NCBI GenBank assembly: GCA_964651515.1
Contig: CAZYYB010000101.1
Span: forward strand, 1-11,324
DNA length: 11,324 bases
Reading direction: 5' to 3'
Origin: BOG-1184 sp964651515
GTDB lineage: Bacteria; Fibrobacterota; Chitinivibrionia; Chitinivibrionales; Chitinispirillaceae
Part shown: piece by piece, positions 1-7,377 of the stretch
Layout of the letters: each line of letters begins with the position of its first letter
Numbering within the stretch: the first letter of the stretch is position 1
Position numbers and translations under genes: made by a program
Notes under the pieces: model-generated
Told to the model about the DNA's origin: nothing
Seen by the model: only the letters and a program-made list of their open reading frames with translations
Database searches by the model: none

Positions 1-15
1 GAAGGTCGGGAGTTT

Positions 16-53
16 AAAGGGCCCCGTCGCCGGAGAGCGGCGGGGCCCTTTTT
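16..53 (+). terminator. Intrinsic terminator of an upstream gene outside the window
   Basis: A 15-bp stem (16-30 paired with 37-51, one G-T wobble at 27/40) closes a 6-base loop and runs into a T tract at 49-53. The stem is almost entirely G-C in the middle. This is a textbook Rho-independent terminator in the plus direction. No gene precedes it in the window, so it most likely ends a plus-strand gene lying off the left edge and insulates the secreted-protein gene that follows. Confidence 0.88.
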
Positions 54-131
54 AACGGGAAAATGCAATGCATCAAGCTATTGTGGACAAACGTCAAAAA
101 AAGAACCCGTCTTCTGAAATAAAAAGTGGAT

Positions 132-160
132 TTGCGCGAGAACCGATGTTATTTTATAAT
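132..160 (+). promoter_or_regulatory. Candidate sigma70-like promoter for the secreted modular protein
   Basis: A perfect TATAAT (155-160) lies 17 bases downstream of TTGCGC (132-137), which keeps the TTG of a -35 box. The stretch 61-256 between the terminator and the start codon is clearly more AT-rich than the rest of the window, as expected for a promoter plus leader. Initiation near 167 would leave a leader of about 90 bases ending in a strong ribosome binding site. I looked for a recognisable riboswitch in the leader and did not find one. Confidence 0.45.
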
Positions 161-256
161 AGGGTAACGCGTAAAGATGCAGTTAGAGCAATAGGTACAT
201 GCACAGTAGTGGAGAATATTCAAAATAGTATCATTCACAACGGCAGGGGAGGATTT

Positions 257-2278
257 ATGACTGGTCGCCAGAGAGTTTGTGGAGCAGGTGGCATAGCAAT
301 GCTATTGTTTTTATCCGTGGCCGTCTTCGCACAAACGGAGGATTACACTACCTGGTCGAATCACCAGGTAATAATTCTTAATACTTCCCCGAGCGGGTCG
401 AATGTGCCGGATAATGAGTATAAATTTCCGGTGCTGATACGCCTCAACACCGGAAATTTTTCGGGTTTCAGCAAGGTACAGCTGCAGGGCCTGGATATCA
501 GGTTTTCGAAGACCAATTACTCACAGCATCTTTCCTATCAGATCGAGCAGTGGGTTGATAAGGCGGGGTTTGCGGATTCCGCCGCAATCTGGGTGAGAGT
601 TGATACCGTTTTGGGAAATAACGCCACACAGTCGATCGTGATGCACTACGGAAAAACCGGCGTTACGAGCCAGTCAAGCGGACCGGCGGTCTTCGACACG
701 ACCAACGGGTATCAGGCGGTTTACCACTTCAATGAGGGCACGAGCGGCAACGCGAACGATGCAACGATCAACAGTTATGCTGCCACGGCGATCGGCACGC
801 CGACCGATACCATCGGCATAATCGGGCGCGCCCGTTTCTTTAATGGGTCGAGCGCGGCGTTCTATGCGGCCAATACCGCGAGTCCGCCAAGCAAGGTGTG
901 TTTCCCCGACGACGGCTTCTATACTGTTTCGGCATGGGTTTATTCAACGGGATTTTCGGCGACGACCCCTGCGATTGTTTCGAAGGGCGCGGGACCGGCG
1001 CAGTACCATCTGTTTGAGCGGTATACCACCGCGACGACTAATGCGGAGTGGTCCTTTCTTGAGCAGAGGAGCCTGGGCGATGGCGGGCAGCAGTCAAGAA
1101 GAACCCCCGTCGGGCTTGCCTCGGGTCAGCAGAGCCAGTGGGTCCATGTCGTCGGCGTCCGAAACGGACCGAATATGACATTATATGTGAATGGAGTCAA
1201 TGCCGGAACCGGCTCGGATTCGGTCGTCGGCAACGGTACACGCGACACGCTGGCGAATATCGGAATTGGGGCACGGTTAAGCGACGGAGCTGCTCCTACC
1301 GGCAGCGCATTCTGGACCGGGATGATCGATGAACCCGAAATTTCGAGCGTCGTCCGGGACAGCAGCTGGGTCAAACTCTCCTTCCAGAACCAGCAGGTCT
1401 CCCAGACACTGGTATCGTTTTCGAATATTACCGTTCCGGGCACCGCCCCGACGCTCTCCTCGCCGTCGAACGGTTCTTCGAATATTCCGGTGAATGTGAA
1501 CCTTACCTGGAGCACCGTGAGCGGAGCCACCTCCTATGTCGTGCAGGTATCCACCAGTTCAACCTTCGGCAGCATCGCATTCAGCCAGTCGGGCCTGTCC
1601 ATTCCAACTACCCCGGCCGGCAATCTTTCGAACAGCGCTACCTACTACTGGGAAGCGGCTGCGGCGAATGCCGCCGGCAACGGGGCATGGTCGGCCGTAT
1701 GGAGCTTCGGCACCATAGCCGCTACTGCCGGCATTCCGGCGCTCTCAACGCCGACGAACGGCTCCCCGAATCTGCCCACCAGCCTGACGCTCACCTGGGG
1801 GTCGGCAACGGCCGCGATGTCCTATGTTCTGGAAATCTCAACTTCTTCCTCTTTTTCCGCAACCTTCCTGAAGGATAGTGTTTCTGGAACTTCGGCTCCG
1901 GTGACCGGCCTGAGTCCGGGAAAGACCTATTACTGGCAGGTTGCAGCGGCAAACAGCGGGGGGCAGGGTTACTGGTCGGTGATGTATAACTTCAGTACGA
2001 GTGCGACGGCGGTTTTGACGAACACCGCAATCGCGCCGTCCAAGACCGAATTCAGGGTTAAGGGAGAGGCGATCGAGTATTCGGTTGCTTCGCCGGGCGC
2101 CGTGGCAATAACATTCAGCGACCTGCTCGGCCGAACCGTGTTCGCCATTAACCGGATGCAGGCGGCCGGGAATTACACCCTCGCCCTCAAGGATTGCGTC
2201 TTGGCCAACGGCAATTACATCGTTCGCTTTAAAGCCCCGGGTTATGAGAGAAATACCGTGATGATGCTGGTACGATAG
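257..2278 (+). CDS. Secreted modular surface protein: DUF2341, LamG-like, two Fn3 repeats, C-terminal sorting-like domain
   Basis: 673 residues. ATG 257 is preferred because it follows an AGGGGAGGA ribosome binding site and begins a clear signal peptide: basic start, hydrophobic core about 11-24, probable cleavage after VFAQ near 26. The same frame is open back to 68, but that extension puts a long hydrophilic segment before the signal peptide. Domains by eye: DUF2341-like about 54-135 (FPVLIRL near 57, IVMHYGK near 127); LamG/concanavalin-like sandwich about 150-385 (YHFNE, MTLYVNG, MIDEPEIS); two fibronectin type III-like repeats about 396-486 and 493-582, each with LTW and a YYW near its end; and a C-terminal beta domain about 600-673 (LLGRTVFAINR, NGNYIVRFKA) like the sorting domains of Fibrobacterota and T9SS-using bacteria. 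No catalytic residues are recognised; carbohydrate binding or adhesion outside the cell is inference. It stands alone between two terminators. Confidence 0.85.
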   Translation: MTGRQRVCGAGGIAMLLFLSVAVFAQTEDYTTWSNHQVIILNTSPSGSNVPDNEYKFPVLIRLNTGNFSGFSKVQLQGLDIRFSKTNYSQHLSYQIEQWVDKAGFADSAAIWVRVDTVLGNNATQSIVMHYGKTGVTSQSSGPAVFDTTNGYQAVYHFNEGTSGNANDATINSYAATAIGTPTDTIGIIGRARFFNGSSAAFYAANTASPPSKVCFPDDGFYTVSAWVYSTGFSATTPAIVSKGAGPAQYHLFERYTTATTNAEWSFLEQRSLGDGGQQSRRTPVGLASGQQSQWVHVVGVRNGPNMTLYVNGVNAGTGSDSVVGNGTRDTLANIGIGARLSDGAAPTGSAFWTGMIDEPEISSVVRDSSWVKLSFQNQQVSQTLVSFSNITVPGTAPTLSSPSNGSSNIPVNVNLTWSTVSGATSYVVQVSTSSTFGSIAFSQSGLSIPTTPAGNLSNSATYYWEAAAANAAGNGAWSAVWSFGTIAATAGIPALSTPTNGSPNLPTSLTLTWGSATAAMSYVLEISTSSSFSATFLKDSVSGTSAPVTGLSPGKTYYWQVAAANSGGQGYWSVMYNFSTSATAVLTNTAIAPSKTEFRVKGEAIEYSVASPGAVAITFSDLLGRTVFAINRMQAAGNYTLALKDCVLANGNYIVRFKAPGYERNTVMMLVR

Positions 2279-2308
2279 CGTATCCCTGTCACCCGCGGCA
2301 ACAATGAG

Positions 2309-2343
2309 AAAGGGAGGCCCGAATAGGAGGGCCTCCTTTTTTT
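2309..2343 (+). terminator. Intrinsic terminator after the secreted protein gene
   Basis: GGAGGCCC (2313-2320) pairs perfectly with GGGCCTCC (2329-2336) around an 8-base loop. The stem extends with a G-T pair and A-T pairs into a run of seven T (2337-2343). It begins 30 bases after the stop codon of the secreted protein. It also shows that the ATG at 2304, in frame with the recombinase, is not the start, because that codon lies just before the hairpin. Confidence 0.9.
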
Positions 2344-2378
2344 GTGTCGCGATACCGGCACGTCGTATCGGGCGATCT

Positions 2379-3287
2379 ATGGACACCTTGCCACTGCTGA
2401 ATGAATTCCTCGCACACCTGCGGCTCGAACGGACCTTGTCGGAAAATACCGCCGAATCCTACCGTTTCGATCTTGAGCGGCTCGGGTCCTTCCTGAGGTC
2501 CCAGGGACCGGGCGATCTCGCTCTCGTGGAGGCGGGGCATCTTTCCGCCTACCTCCGGGCGCTTCACGATGTGGAATTCGCCGCCGCCTCCATCCAGCGA
2601 TCGATCTCGTCGCTGCGCGGCTATTTTGCCTTCGTCGTCGCCGAAGGCCTGATCGCCCGGGACCCGACGGTCCTGCTCGAGAGCCCGAAGAGCGGCCGGT
2701 ATCTTCCGGCGGTGCTTACCGTTGAGGAAATCGAAAAAATCCTTGCCGCAATCGACACGAAGAAACGCTGCGGTCTCCGCGACCGGGCAATGCTCGAAAC
2801 GCTTTACGCAACCGGGATGCGCGTGTCCGAATTATCCGCCTTCTGTGAAGAACACCTGCTTCTCGACGAGGGGCTGGTGCGGATCTTCGGCAAGGGAGCG
2901 AAGGAACGCCTCGTGCCGATCGGAGAGGTCGCGCTCGACTGGATCGCGGCCTACCGGGAGACCGAGCGGCCGCTCCTCGCGCGTCCGTCGACCGACAGTA
3001 CCGTTTTCCTCAACGTCCGGGGCGCGGCGCTTTCACGGATGGGAATCTGGAAGATCATCCAATTTTATGTCGGGATGTCCGGTGTCGGCAAGCATGTCTC
3101 GCCGCACACCTTCCGCCACTCCTTTGCGACCCACCTGCTCGAAGGCGGCGCGGACCTGCGAACGGTGCAGGAGATGCTCGGCCATGCCAACATCGTGACC
3201 ACGGAGATCTATACGCACGTTGACCGGGAGTACCTTAAAGAGGTGCACCGGACGTTTCACCCGAGATTCAAGAGAAGGACGACATGA
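2379..3287 (+). CDS. xerD: Tyrosine site-specific recombinase, XerD/XerC type
   Basis: 302 residues, the normal size for XerC/XerD. Role known for the family: paired with a second Xer protein it resolves chromosome dimers at dif near the division septum. The N-terminal SAM-like core-binding domain covers about 3-90; the catalytic domain about 110-290. All catalytic residues are visible: Arg148 (GMRVSEL), Lys172 (GKGAKERLVP), His243 and Arg246 (HTFRHSFATH), His269 (MLGHANI) and nucleophile Tyr278 (IYTHV). The C-terminal KEVHRTFHPR resembles XerD more than XerC, but the distinction is not certain. ATG 2379 was chosen because it starts the usual Xer N-terminus just after the terminator; its ribosome binding site is weak. 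No dif-like site was recognised nearby. The stop overlaps the NUDIX start by 4 bases (ATGA), so the two are probably co-translated. Confidence 0.9.
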   Translation: MDTLPLLNEFLAHLRLERTLSENTAESYRFDLERLGSFLRSQGPGDLALVEAGHLSAYLRALHDVEFAAASIQRSISSLRGYFAFVVAEGLIARDPTVLLESPKSGRYLPAVLTVEEIEKILAAIDTKKRCGLRDRAMLETLYATGMRVSELSAFCEEHLLLDEGLVRIFGKGAKERLVPIGEVALDWIAAYRETERPLLARPSTDSTVFLNVRGAALSRMGIWKIIQFYVGMSGVGKHVSPHTFRHSFATHLLEGGADLRTVQEMLGHANIVTTEIYTHVDREYLKEVHRTFHPRFKRRTT

Positions 3288-3796
3288 AGGACTTCACCGA
3301 TTTCCGCTTCTGTCCGCGCTGCGCGAACGCGTCCATCGAGGTGTACCTGAAGAACGCGATCCGCTGCCTTTCGTGCGGGTATATTTACTTTCACAATGTC
3401 GCGGCCGCCGTGGCGGGTATCATCGAGATCGAGGGGAAGATTCTCCTGCTCCGGCGCGCCCATGAGCCGAAAATCGGCTATCTCGATCTGCCGGGAGGGT
3501 TTGTCGACTACCGCGAGTCGCTCGACCAGGCCCTGGCGCGGGAGGTGATGGAGGAAACCGGTCTCGCCGTTGCCGACATCCGGTACTTCGGCTCCTTTGC
3601 CAATACCTACCGGTACGAAGAGGTGACCTACTTTACCGCCGACGCGGTTTTCCTCTGCCGGCCGCTCGATACCGGCGCACTGAAACTCTCCGACGAGACG
3701 AGCGAATTCTGCCTGGTGGATCCGAGGACGGTCGAGTTCGAGGCGCTCGCCTTCGAATCCGTCAAGGGCTCGCTGGCCCGGTATGCGGGTTCCTGA
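3284..3796 (+). CDS. NUDIX hydrolase with N-terminal zinc ribbon
   Basis: 170 residues. NUDIX enzymes hydrolyse nucleoside diphosphates linked to another moiety, using metal held by the NUDIX box. That box is intact at 72-94: G72-x5-E78-x7-R86-E87-V88-x-E90-E91-x-G93. Before it lies a four-cysteine zinc ribbon (C10PRC13 and C28LSC31). This layout recalls NADH pyrophosphatase NudC and the ADP-ribose/nucleotide-sugar hydrolases, but the SQPWPFPxS motif typical of NudC is missing, so the substrate cannot be named. ATG 3284 follows AAGGA with good spacing and overlaps the xerD stop as ATGA. It ends 48 bases before the convergent permease gene. Confidence 0.87.
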   Translation: MKDFTDFRFCPRCANASIEVYLKNAIRCLSCGYIYFHNVAAAVAGIIEIEGKILLLRRAHEPKIGYLDLPGGFVDYRESLDQALAREVMEETGLAVADIRYFGSFANTYRYEEVTYFTADAVFLCRPLDTGALKLSDETSEFCLVDPRTVEFEALAFESVKGSLARYAGS

Positions 3797-3844
3797 GCGG
3801 CCGCCCCGCGAGGCATTGTCCCAAAAAAAATCCGAAAGTCTCTA

Positions 3845-4696
3845 TTACCGTACCGCTGCGGCCTTGCCCGAGTCGCGGTGGAACTGTTTGCCGTTCTTCC
3901 TGCGCGACCGGACGACGAGCGAAATGATGTAGAAAATTCCCGCGATCAGGATGATGGTTGCGCCGGAGGTGAGGTTGCACCAGTAGGAGAGCAGGAGGCC
4001 CGCGGTGGTAAAGAGCATCCCGAGCGCTGCGGCGATCGCCATCATGCGCCGCAGGTCCTTGGTGAACATCTCGGCGATCGAGGCGGGAATCGTGCACAGC
4101 GCGATGACGAGGATGAGCCCGACCACCCGGATGAGCATGATCACCGTGAGGGCGATGAGCAGGATCATCACGTAGTAGAGCATCGCCACCGGGATGCCGC
4201 TGACCAGCGCGAACTCCTCGTCGTAGGACATGCTCAGGAACTCTTTGTACAGCCCGATCACGATAAGGAGGATGATGCAGTCGAGCACGGCCATGAGGAC
4301 CAGGCTCGCCCGCGACACCGCGAGGATCGAGCCGAAGAGGTAACTCATCAGGTCGACGAAGTAGCCGGGTTTGAGGTCGATCAGGATAATGCCGATCGCC
4401 ATGCCGAGCGCCCACATGACGCCGATGATGGTATCGGAACGCTCCTTCTGCCGACGGCTTGCAAACCCCATGAGCAGCGACGAAGCGAGCGAGAAGGGGA
4501 TGGTGCCGGTCATGGGGGGGATGCCGAGGAACGCCGAAAGTCCGAGACCGCCGTAGGCGGCATGGGCCACGCCGCCGGCAAGGAAGGAGAGCCGGTTTAC
4601 TACCACAAGCGTGCCGACCACGCCGCAGGCGATGCTGACCAGGAAGCCGGCGAAGAGCGCATTGCGCATGAAATCGTACTGGAGGAACTCATGCAT
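3845..4696 (-). CDS. znuB: Zinc/manganese-type ABC importer, membrane permease (ABC-3 family)
   Basis: 283 residues, normal for ZnuB/MntB-type permeases. Hydrophobic segments cover most of the chain (about eight or nine, from residue 12 to 265), with a basic C-terminal tail (RSRRKNGK). Family-like stretches include GGVAHAAYGGLGLS near 41-54 and LVIALCTIPASIAEMF near 199, as in ABC-3 metal permeases. As a dimer in the inner membrane it would carry the metal delivered by the binding lipoprotein, driven by the adjacent ATPase. The start ATG 4696 lies inside the end of the ATPase gene (8-base overlap), with GGAG nine bases upstream, so translation is probably coupled. Zinc versus manganese cannot be settled from sequence alone. 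Confidence 0.87.
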   Translation of the reverse strand: MHEFLQYDFMRNALFAGFLVSIACGVVGTLVVVNRLSFLAGGVAHAAYGGLGLSAFLGIPPMTGTIPFSLASSLLMGFASRRQKERSDTIIGVMWALGMAIGIILIDLKPGYFVDLMSYLFGSILAVSRASLVLMAVLDCIILLIVIGLYKEFLSMSYDEEFALVSGIPVAMLYYVMILLIALTVIMLIRVVGLILVIALCTIPASIAEMFTKDLRRMMAIAAALGMLFTTAGLLLSYWCNLTSGATIILIAGIFYIISLVVRSRRKNGKQFHRDSGKAAAVR

Positions 4697-5477
4697 GGCG
4701 GCGATCTCCGTGACGTTTCTCGTGCTCGTGGAAAACCCGGTGCGGTACGCCGTGATCGACGAAATCGACCGGGCAGCCGAATGTTTTCGTGATCATCTCC
4801 TGATCGATCACCCCGTCGGCGTGAAAGTAAAGATCCTTGTTGATGCAGGCGACCGATTTTATGTACTTCGACACGATGCTGACGTTGTGCGTTACGAGCA
4901 CCACGGTAGTTCCCGCGTTGTTCAGCCGTTCGAGGTGCTGGTAGATCTCGTCGGTGCCGGTGGTGTCGATACTGGCGGTCGGTTCGTCGAGAAAGAGAAT
5001 CCGGGGTTGCGAAACGAGCGCCCGCGCCAGGAGCACCTTCTGGCGCTGACCGCCGGAGAGTTCGCCAATTGTCAAATTCCGGAGGGGACCGAGTCCGACC
5101 TCCTCGATCATCGAATCGGCGGCCCGCTTATCATCACTTGTCAGACGGTTGCCGAGCCCGCGCCTGGCGGCCAGGCCCATGCGCACCGCGTCCCGGACGA
5201 GTATGGGGAACTCCTTGTTGGTCGAGGTCTCCTGCGGCACATAGCCGGCCGAGCGCCTCGTTTTTTCCGGGTGATCGCCGAGGAGCCGGATCGTTCCGGC
5301 GTGGGGCTTCAGAACGCCCAGGATGAGCCTCAGGAGCGTGGATTTACCCCCGCCGTTCGGGCCGATGATGCCGAGAAAGTCGCCTTCCTCGATCGAAAAA
5401 TTGACATCGCGGACCGCCGCCTCGTTCCGGTAGTAAAACGAGACCCGGGCTACCTCGATGGCGGGCACCCCGTTCAC
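4689..5477 (-). CDS. znuC: Zinc/manganese-type ABC importer, ATP-binding subunit
   Basis: 262 residues. All ABC ATPase motifs are present: Walker A GPNGGGKST (39-47), Q-loop Gln82, signature LSGGQ (140-144), Walker B ILFLDEP (160-166) and switch His197. It powers the permease encoded next to it on the cytoplasmic face. The tail after 240 contains six histidines (242, 246, 250, 252, 256, 261), which fits a metal importer of ZnuC type. The start is GTG 5477, overlapping the lipoprotein stop as GTGA; it has no clear ribosome binding site of its own and is probably translated by coupling. The frame stays open upstream to 5768, but that part lies inside the lipoprotein gene and does not look like ABC sequence. 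Confidence 0.9.
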   Translation of the reverse strand: MNGVPAIEVARVSFYYRNEAAVRDVNFSIEEGDFLGIIGPNGGGKSTLLRLILGVLKPHAGTIRLLGDHPEKTRRSAGYVPQETSTNKEFPILVRDAVRMGLAARRGLGNRLTSDDKRAADSMIEEVGLGPLRNLTIGELSGGQRQKVLLARALVSQPRILFLDEPTASIDTTGTDEIYQHLERLNNAGTTVVLVTHNVSIVSKYIKSVACINKDLYFHADGVIDQEMITKTFGCPVDFVDHGVPHRVFHEHEKRHGDRRHA

Positions 5478-6358
5478 GGCTGCACCAGCTTTTGCGCGAA
5501 GGAGCGGAGGTTGTCCGCCCAGTCCGCTGCGAGCGGGTCGGCAATCGCCACCCGTGCCCCGATCTCGGTCGCTATGATATCGGCGGTTTGGCGGGAGAAT
5601 TGCGGCTGGACGTAGATGGTCTCGATGCGGTTGCCTCGGGCATAATCCATGACCATCCCGAGGGTGCGCGCGCTCGGCTCCTTGCCCCCGATCTCGATCG
5701 CCAGCTGCTTCAGCCCGAACTCGCGGGCGAAATAGCCCCAGGCGGGATGAAAAACCATGAACGGGCATGGTCCTTTTTTTTGTGCAAGAAGCGCCCTGAT
5801 CTCATTTTGGAGGGAATCGATTTCGACCATGAAGGAGGAGTCGTTTGTCCGGAACTCGGCTGCATGAACGGGGAAGGACGCGCACAGCGCATCGGTAATG
5901 GTGGCCGCCTGCTTTTTAACAAGCTCCGGCGAGAGCCAGATATGCGGGTCCAGACCCTCGCGCTCATTCGTGTCGGCCGGTTGGCCGATGGCTACCGGCT
6001 CTTCCAGGGGACGCTTGACGATGCCGCTGTCGGTCGGGACTACCCTGAGCCGCGGATAGGTGCCGGCAAGCCGGGCGAGCCAGGCGTGTTCGAATTCGAT
6101 GCCGATGCTGAAGTAGAGTGCGGCCCGTGAGAGCGAGGCCATCTGGAGGGGCTTGGGCTCATAGGTGTGCTCCGAAACGCCGGGAGGCACCATGACCATG
6201 ACCGATACCAGATCCCGGGCGATTTTTCCGACAAAGTATTTCTGCGGAGCGATACTCACCGCGACCACGGGAACGCTCCCCTTCGGAGTCGGGGAGCCGC
6301 AGCCGGAAAACAGTGCAGCCATCGCTGCGAGCAGGAATACAAGTGATTTCGAAGTCAT
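5474..6358 (-). CDS. znuA: Zinc/manganese-type substrate-binding lipoprotein (ZnuA/cluster 9 family)
   Basis: 294 residues. ATG 6358 starts a lipoprotein signal peptide (TSK, hydrophobic 5-17, lipobox LFSGC with Cys20), so the mature protein is tethered to a membrane facing the periplasm. Metal ligands expected for the family are visible: His64 in VPPGVSEHTYEP, His139 in DPHIWLSP, His204 in VFHPAWGYF and Asp274 in ADPLAADW. The His-rich loop often seen in zinc-specific ZnuA is absent; the segment before His139 is short and merely charged, so metal choice between zinc and manganese is open. The frame can also be read from GTG 6406, overlapping the bioB stop, but that would add 16 non-signal residues. 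The ATG has no obvious ribosome binding site. bioB ends 44 bases upstream, suggesting one transcript. Confidence 0.88.
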   Translation of the reverse strand: MTSKSLVFLLAAMAALFSGCGSPTPKGSVPVVAVSIAPQKYFVGKIARDLVSVMVMVPPGVSEHTYEPKPLQMASLSRAALYFSIGIEFEHAWLARLAGTYPRLRVVPTDSGIVKRPLEEPVAIGQPADTNEREGLDPHIWLSPELVKKQAATITDALCASFPVHAAEFRTNDSSFMVEIDSLQNEIRALLAQKKGPCPFMVFHPAWGYFAREFGLKQLAIEIGGKEPSARTLGMVMDYARGNRIETIYVQPQFSRQTADIIATEIGARVAIADPLAADWADNLRSFAQKLVQP

Positions 6359-6402
6359 CGGCAGTGGTGGAGGGTATTGTGCTATGTCAATTTGACGCCG
6401 CA

Positions 6403-7377
6403 TCACGAATATACATTTCCCATCCTCGTGAATCCCAATCCGGCGATCATGGCATCATCCTTTGCAATTCCCGCGCCGGGCGTGGTCAGGTAGCCTCCGG
6501 TGACATACCCATTCGCCCCGGCGAAGAAGATCATGCTTTGCAGTGCGCCGAGGTCGGCCTCGCGGCCGCCGCATACCTTGATGGCACGGTCCGGGAGCCC
6601 GAGGCGGAAGAGCGAGATGATCTTGAGGAATTCGAGCGGCGACTCGGCCGGGGCGGCCGCGCGGGTGCCCGGAATAGCGATGATAAAGTTGATCGGCACG
6701 GTATCGACATCGAGGCTCTTCAGTTCCAGGCACATCTGCCGGCGCTGCTCCCAGCTCTCCCCGAGACCGAAGATGCCGCCGCAGCAGACCCGCATCCCGG
6801 CGGCCTTTGCCGCCTTGACGGTAGCGACGCGGTCGTCCCAGGTGTGCGTGGTGACGATCGAGGGGAAGAACTCGCGGCAGGTCTCGATGTTGTGGTTGTA
6901 GCAGACCACGCCGGCGGCGCGGAGCAGGGCGAAGTCCAGCGGGTCGAGGATGCCGAGCGAGGCGTGTTTTTCGCAGGTGCAGGGGGCGATGGCGTCGGCT
7001 ATGATACCGACCTCGACGTGGGTCAGCCGCCTGCCGCTCGAGACCACGCAGAACGGCAGGTTGTTCGCCGCGGCGTGTTCGGCGCGCCCTCTGATTTCGG
7101 CGGCGGGGGCGAGTCCTGTCACCGGGACGCCGGTGGCGTGCAGTGCCGACTGGGAGCAGAAGGCGCAGTCCTCGGAGCAGCCGCCCGATTTGATGCTGGT
7201 GAGCGTGCAGGGGTCGACGACGTTGCCGAAAAAATGACGGCGAACGCGGTCGGCGGCGGCGAAGAGGGTGCTGATCTCTTCGATCGGCCAGGAGATGACC
7301 GTGTCGAGATCGGCCGGTGAAATAGCTCCGGCGACGGCGGATGCTGATAGTTTTTCGGCGAGCTGGAAGTAGTTCAT
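6403..7377 (-). CDS. bioB: Biotin synthase, radical SAM, variant auxiliary-cluster site
   Basis: 324 residues. BioB makes the last biotin step, sulfur insertion into dethiobiotin. The radical-SAM cluster motif is intact (C67SEDC71AFC74), as are YNHNIET (160-166), GGIFGLGE (200-207), VPIN (227-230) and GGRE (270-273). Against E. coli BioB, the [2Fe-2S] ligands align as Cys97 to Cys110, Cys188 to Cys198, but Cys128 to His138 and Arg260 to Lys267. Extra cysteines sit close by (Cys133, Cys135, Cys199, Cys269). This suggests the alternative auxiliary cluster reported for BioB of obligate anaerobes. Start ATG 7377 matches homologues that begin MN near the AEK/ADR helix; AAGGAG lies 13 bases upstream, slightly far. 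An in-frame ATG at 7431 would add 18 residues. It is the first gene of a likely bioB-znuACB unit and is separated from bioAFH by the divergent methyltransferase. Confidence 0.93.
   Translation of the reverse strand: MNYFQLAEKLSASAVAGAISPADLDTVISWPIEEISTLFAAADRVRRHFFGNVVDPCTLTSIKSGGCSEDCAFCSQSALHATGVPVTGLAPAAEIRGRAEHAAANNLPFCVVSSGRRLTHVEVGIIADAIAPCTCEKHASLGILDPLDFALLRAAGVVCYNHNIETCREFFPSIVTTHTWDDRVATVKAAKAAGMRVCCGGIFGLGESWEQRRQMCLELKSLDVDTVPINFIIAIPGTRAAAPAESPLEFLKIISLFRLGLPDRAIKVCGGREADLGALQSMIFFAGANGYVTGGYLTTPGAGIAKDDAMIAGLGFTRMGNVYS

Noticed and set aside
68..256. Upstream extension of the secreted protein to an ATG at 68
   Set aside because: It adds 63 hydrophilic residues before a clear signal peptide, spans the likely promoter, and has no good ribosome binding site, whereas ATG 257 has a strong one.
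2304..2378. Start of the recombinase at ATG 2304
   Set aside because: The added codons would translate the stem and T tract of an intrinsic terminator; the normal Xer N-terminus begins at 2379.
3284..3796. NudC (NADH pyrophosphatase) as the exact identity of the NUDIX protein
   Set aside because: The zinc ribbon fits, but the protein is short and the SQPWPFPxS motif after the NUDIX box is absent.
3797..3844. Terminator between the convergent NUDIX and permease genes
   Set aside because: There is a run of eight A/T, but no convincing G-C stem directly before it on either strand.
3878..4792. Plus-strand 304-residue open frame rich in Asp, Glu, His and Arg
   Set aside because: It is antisense to the permease gene and shows only the composition expected opposite a membrane protein in GC-rich DNA; no domain is recognisable.
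4611..7320. Long plus-strand open frames at 4611-5615, 5492-6130 and 6313-7320
   Set aside because: Each lies opposite the ATPase, lipoprotein or bioB genes, which have full catalytic or ligand motifs; the antisense products have no recognisable features.
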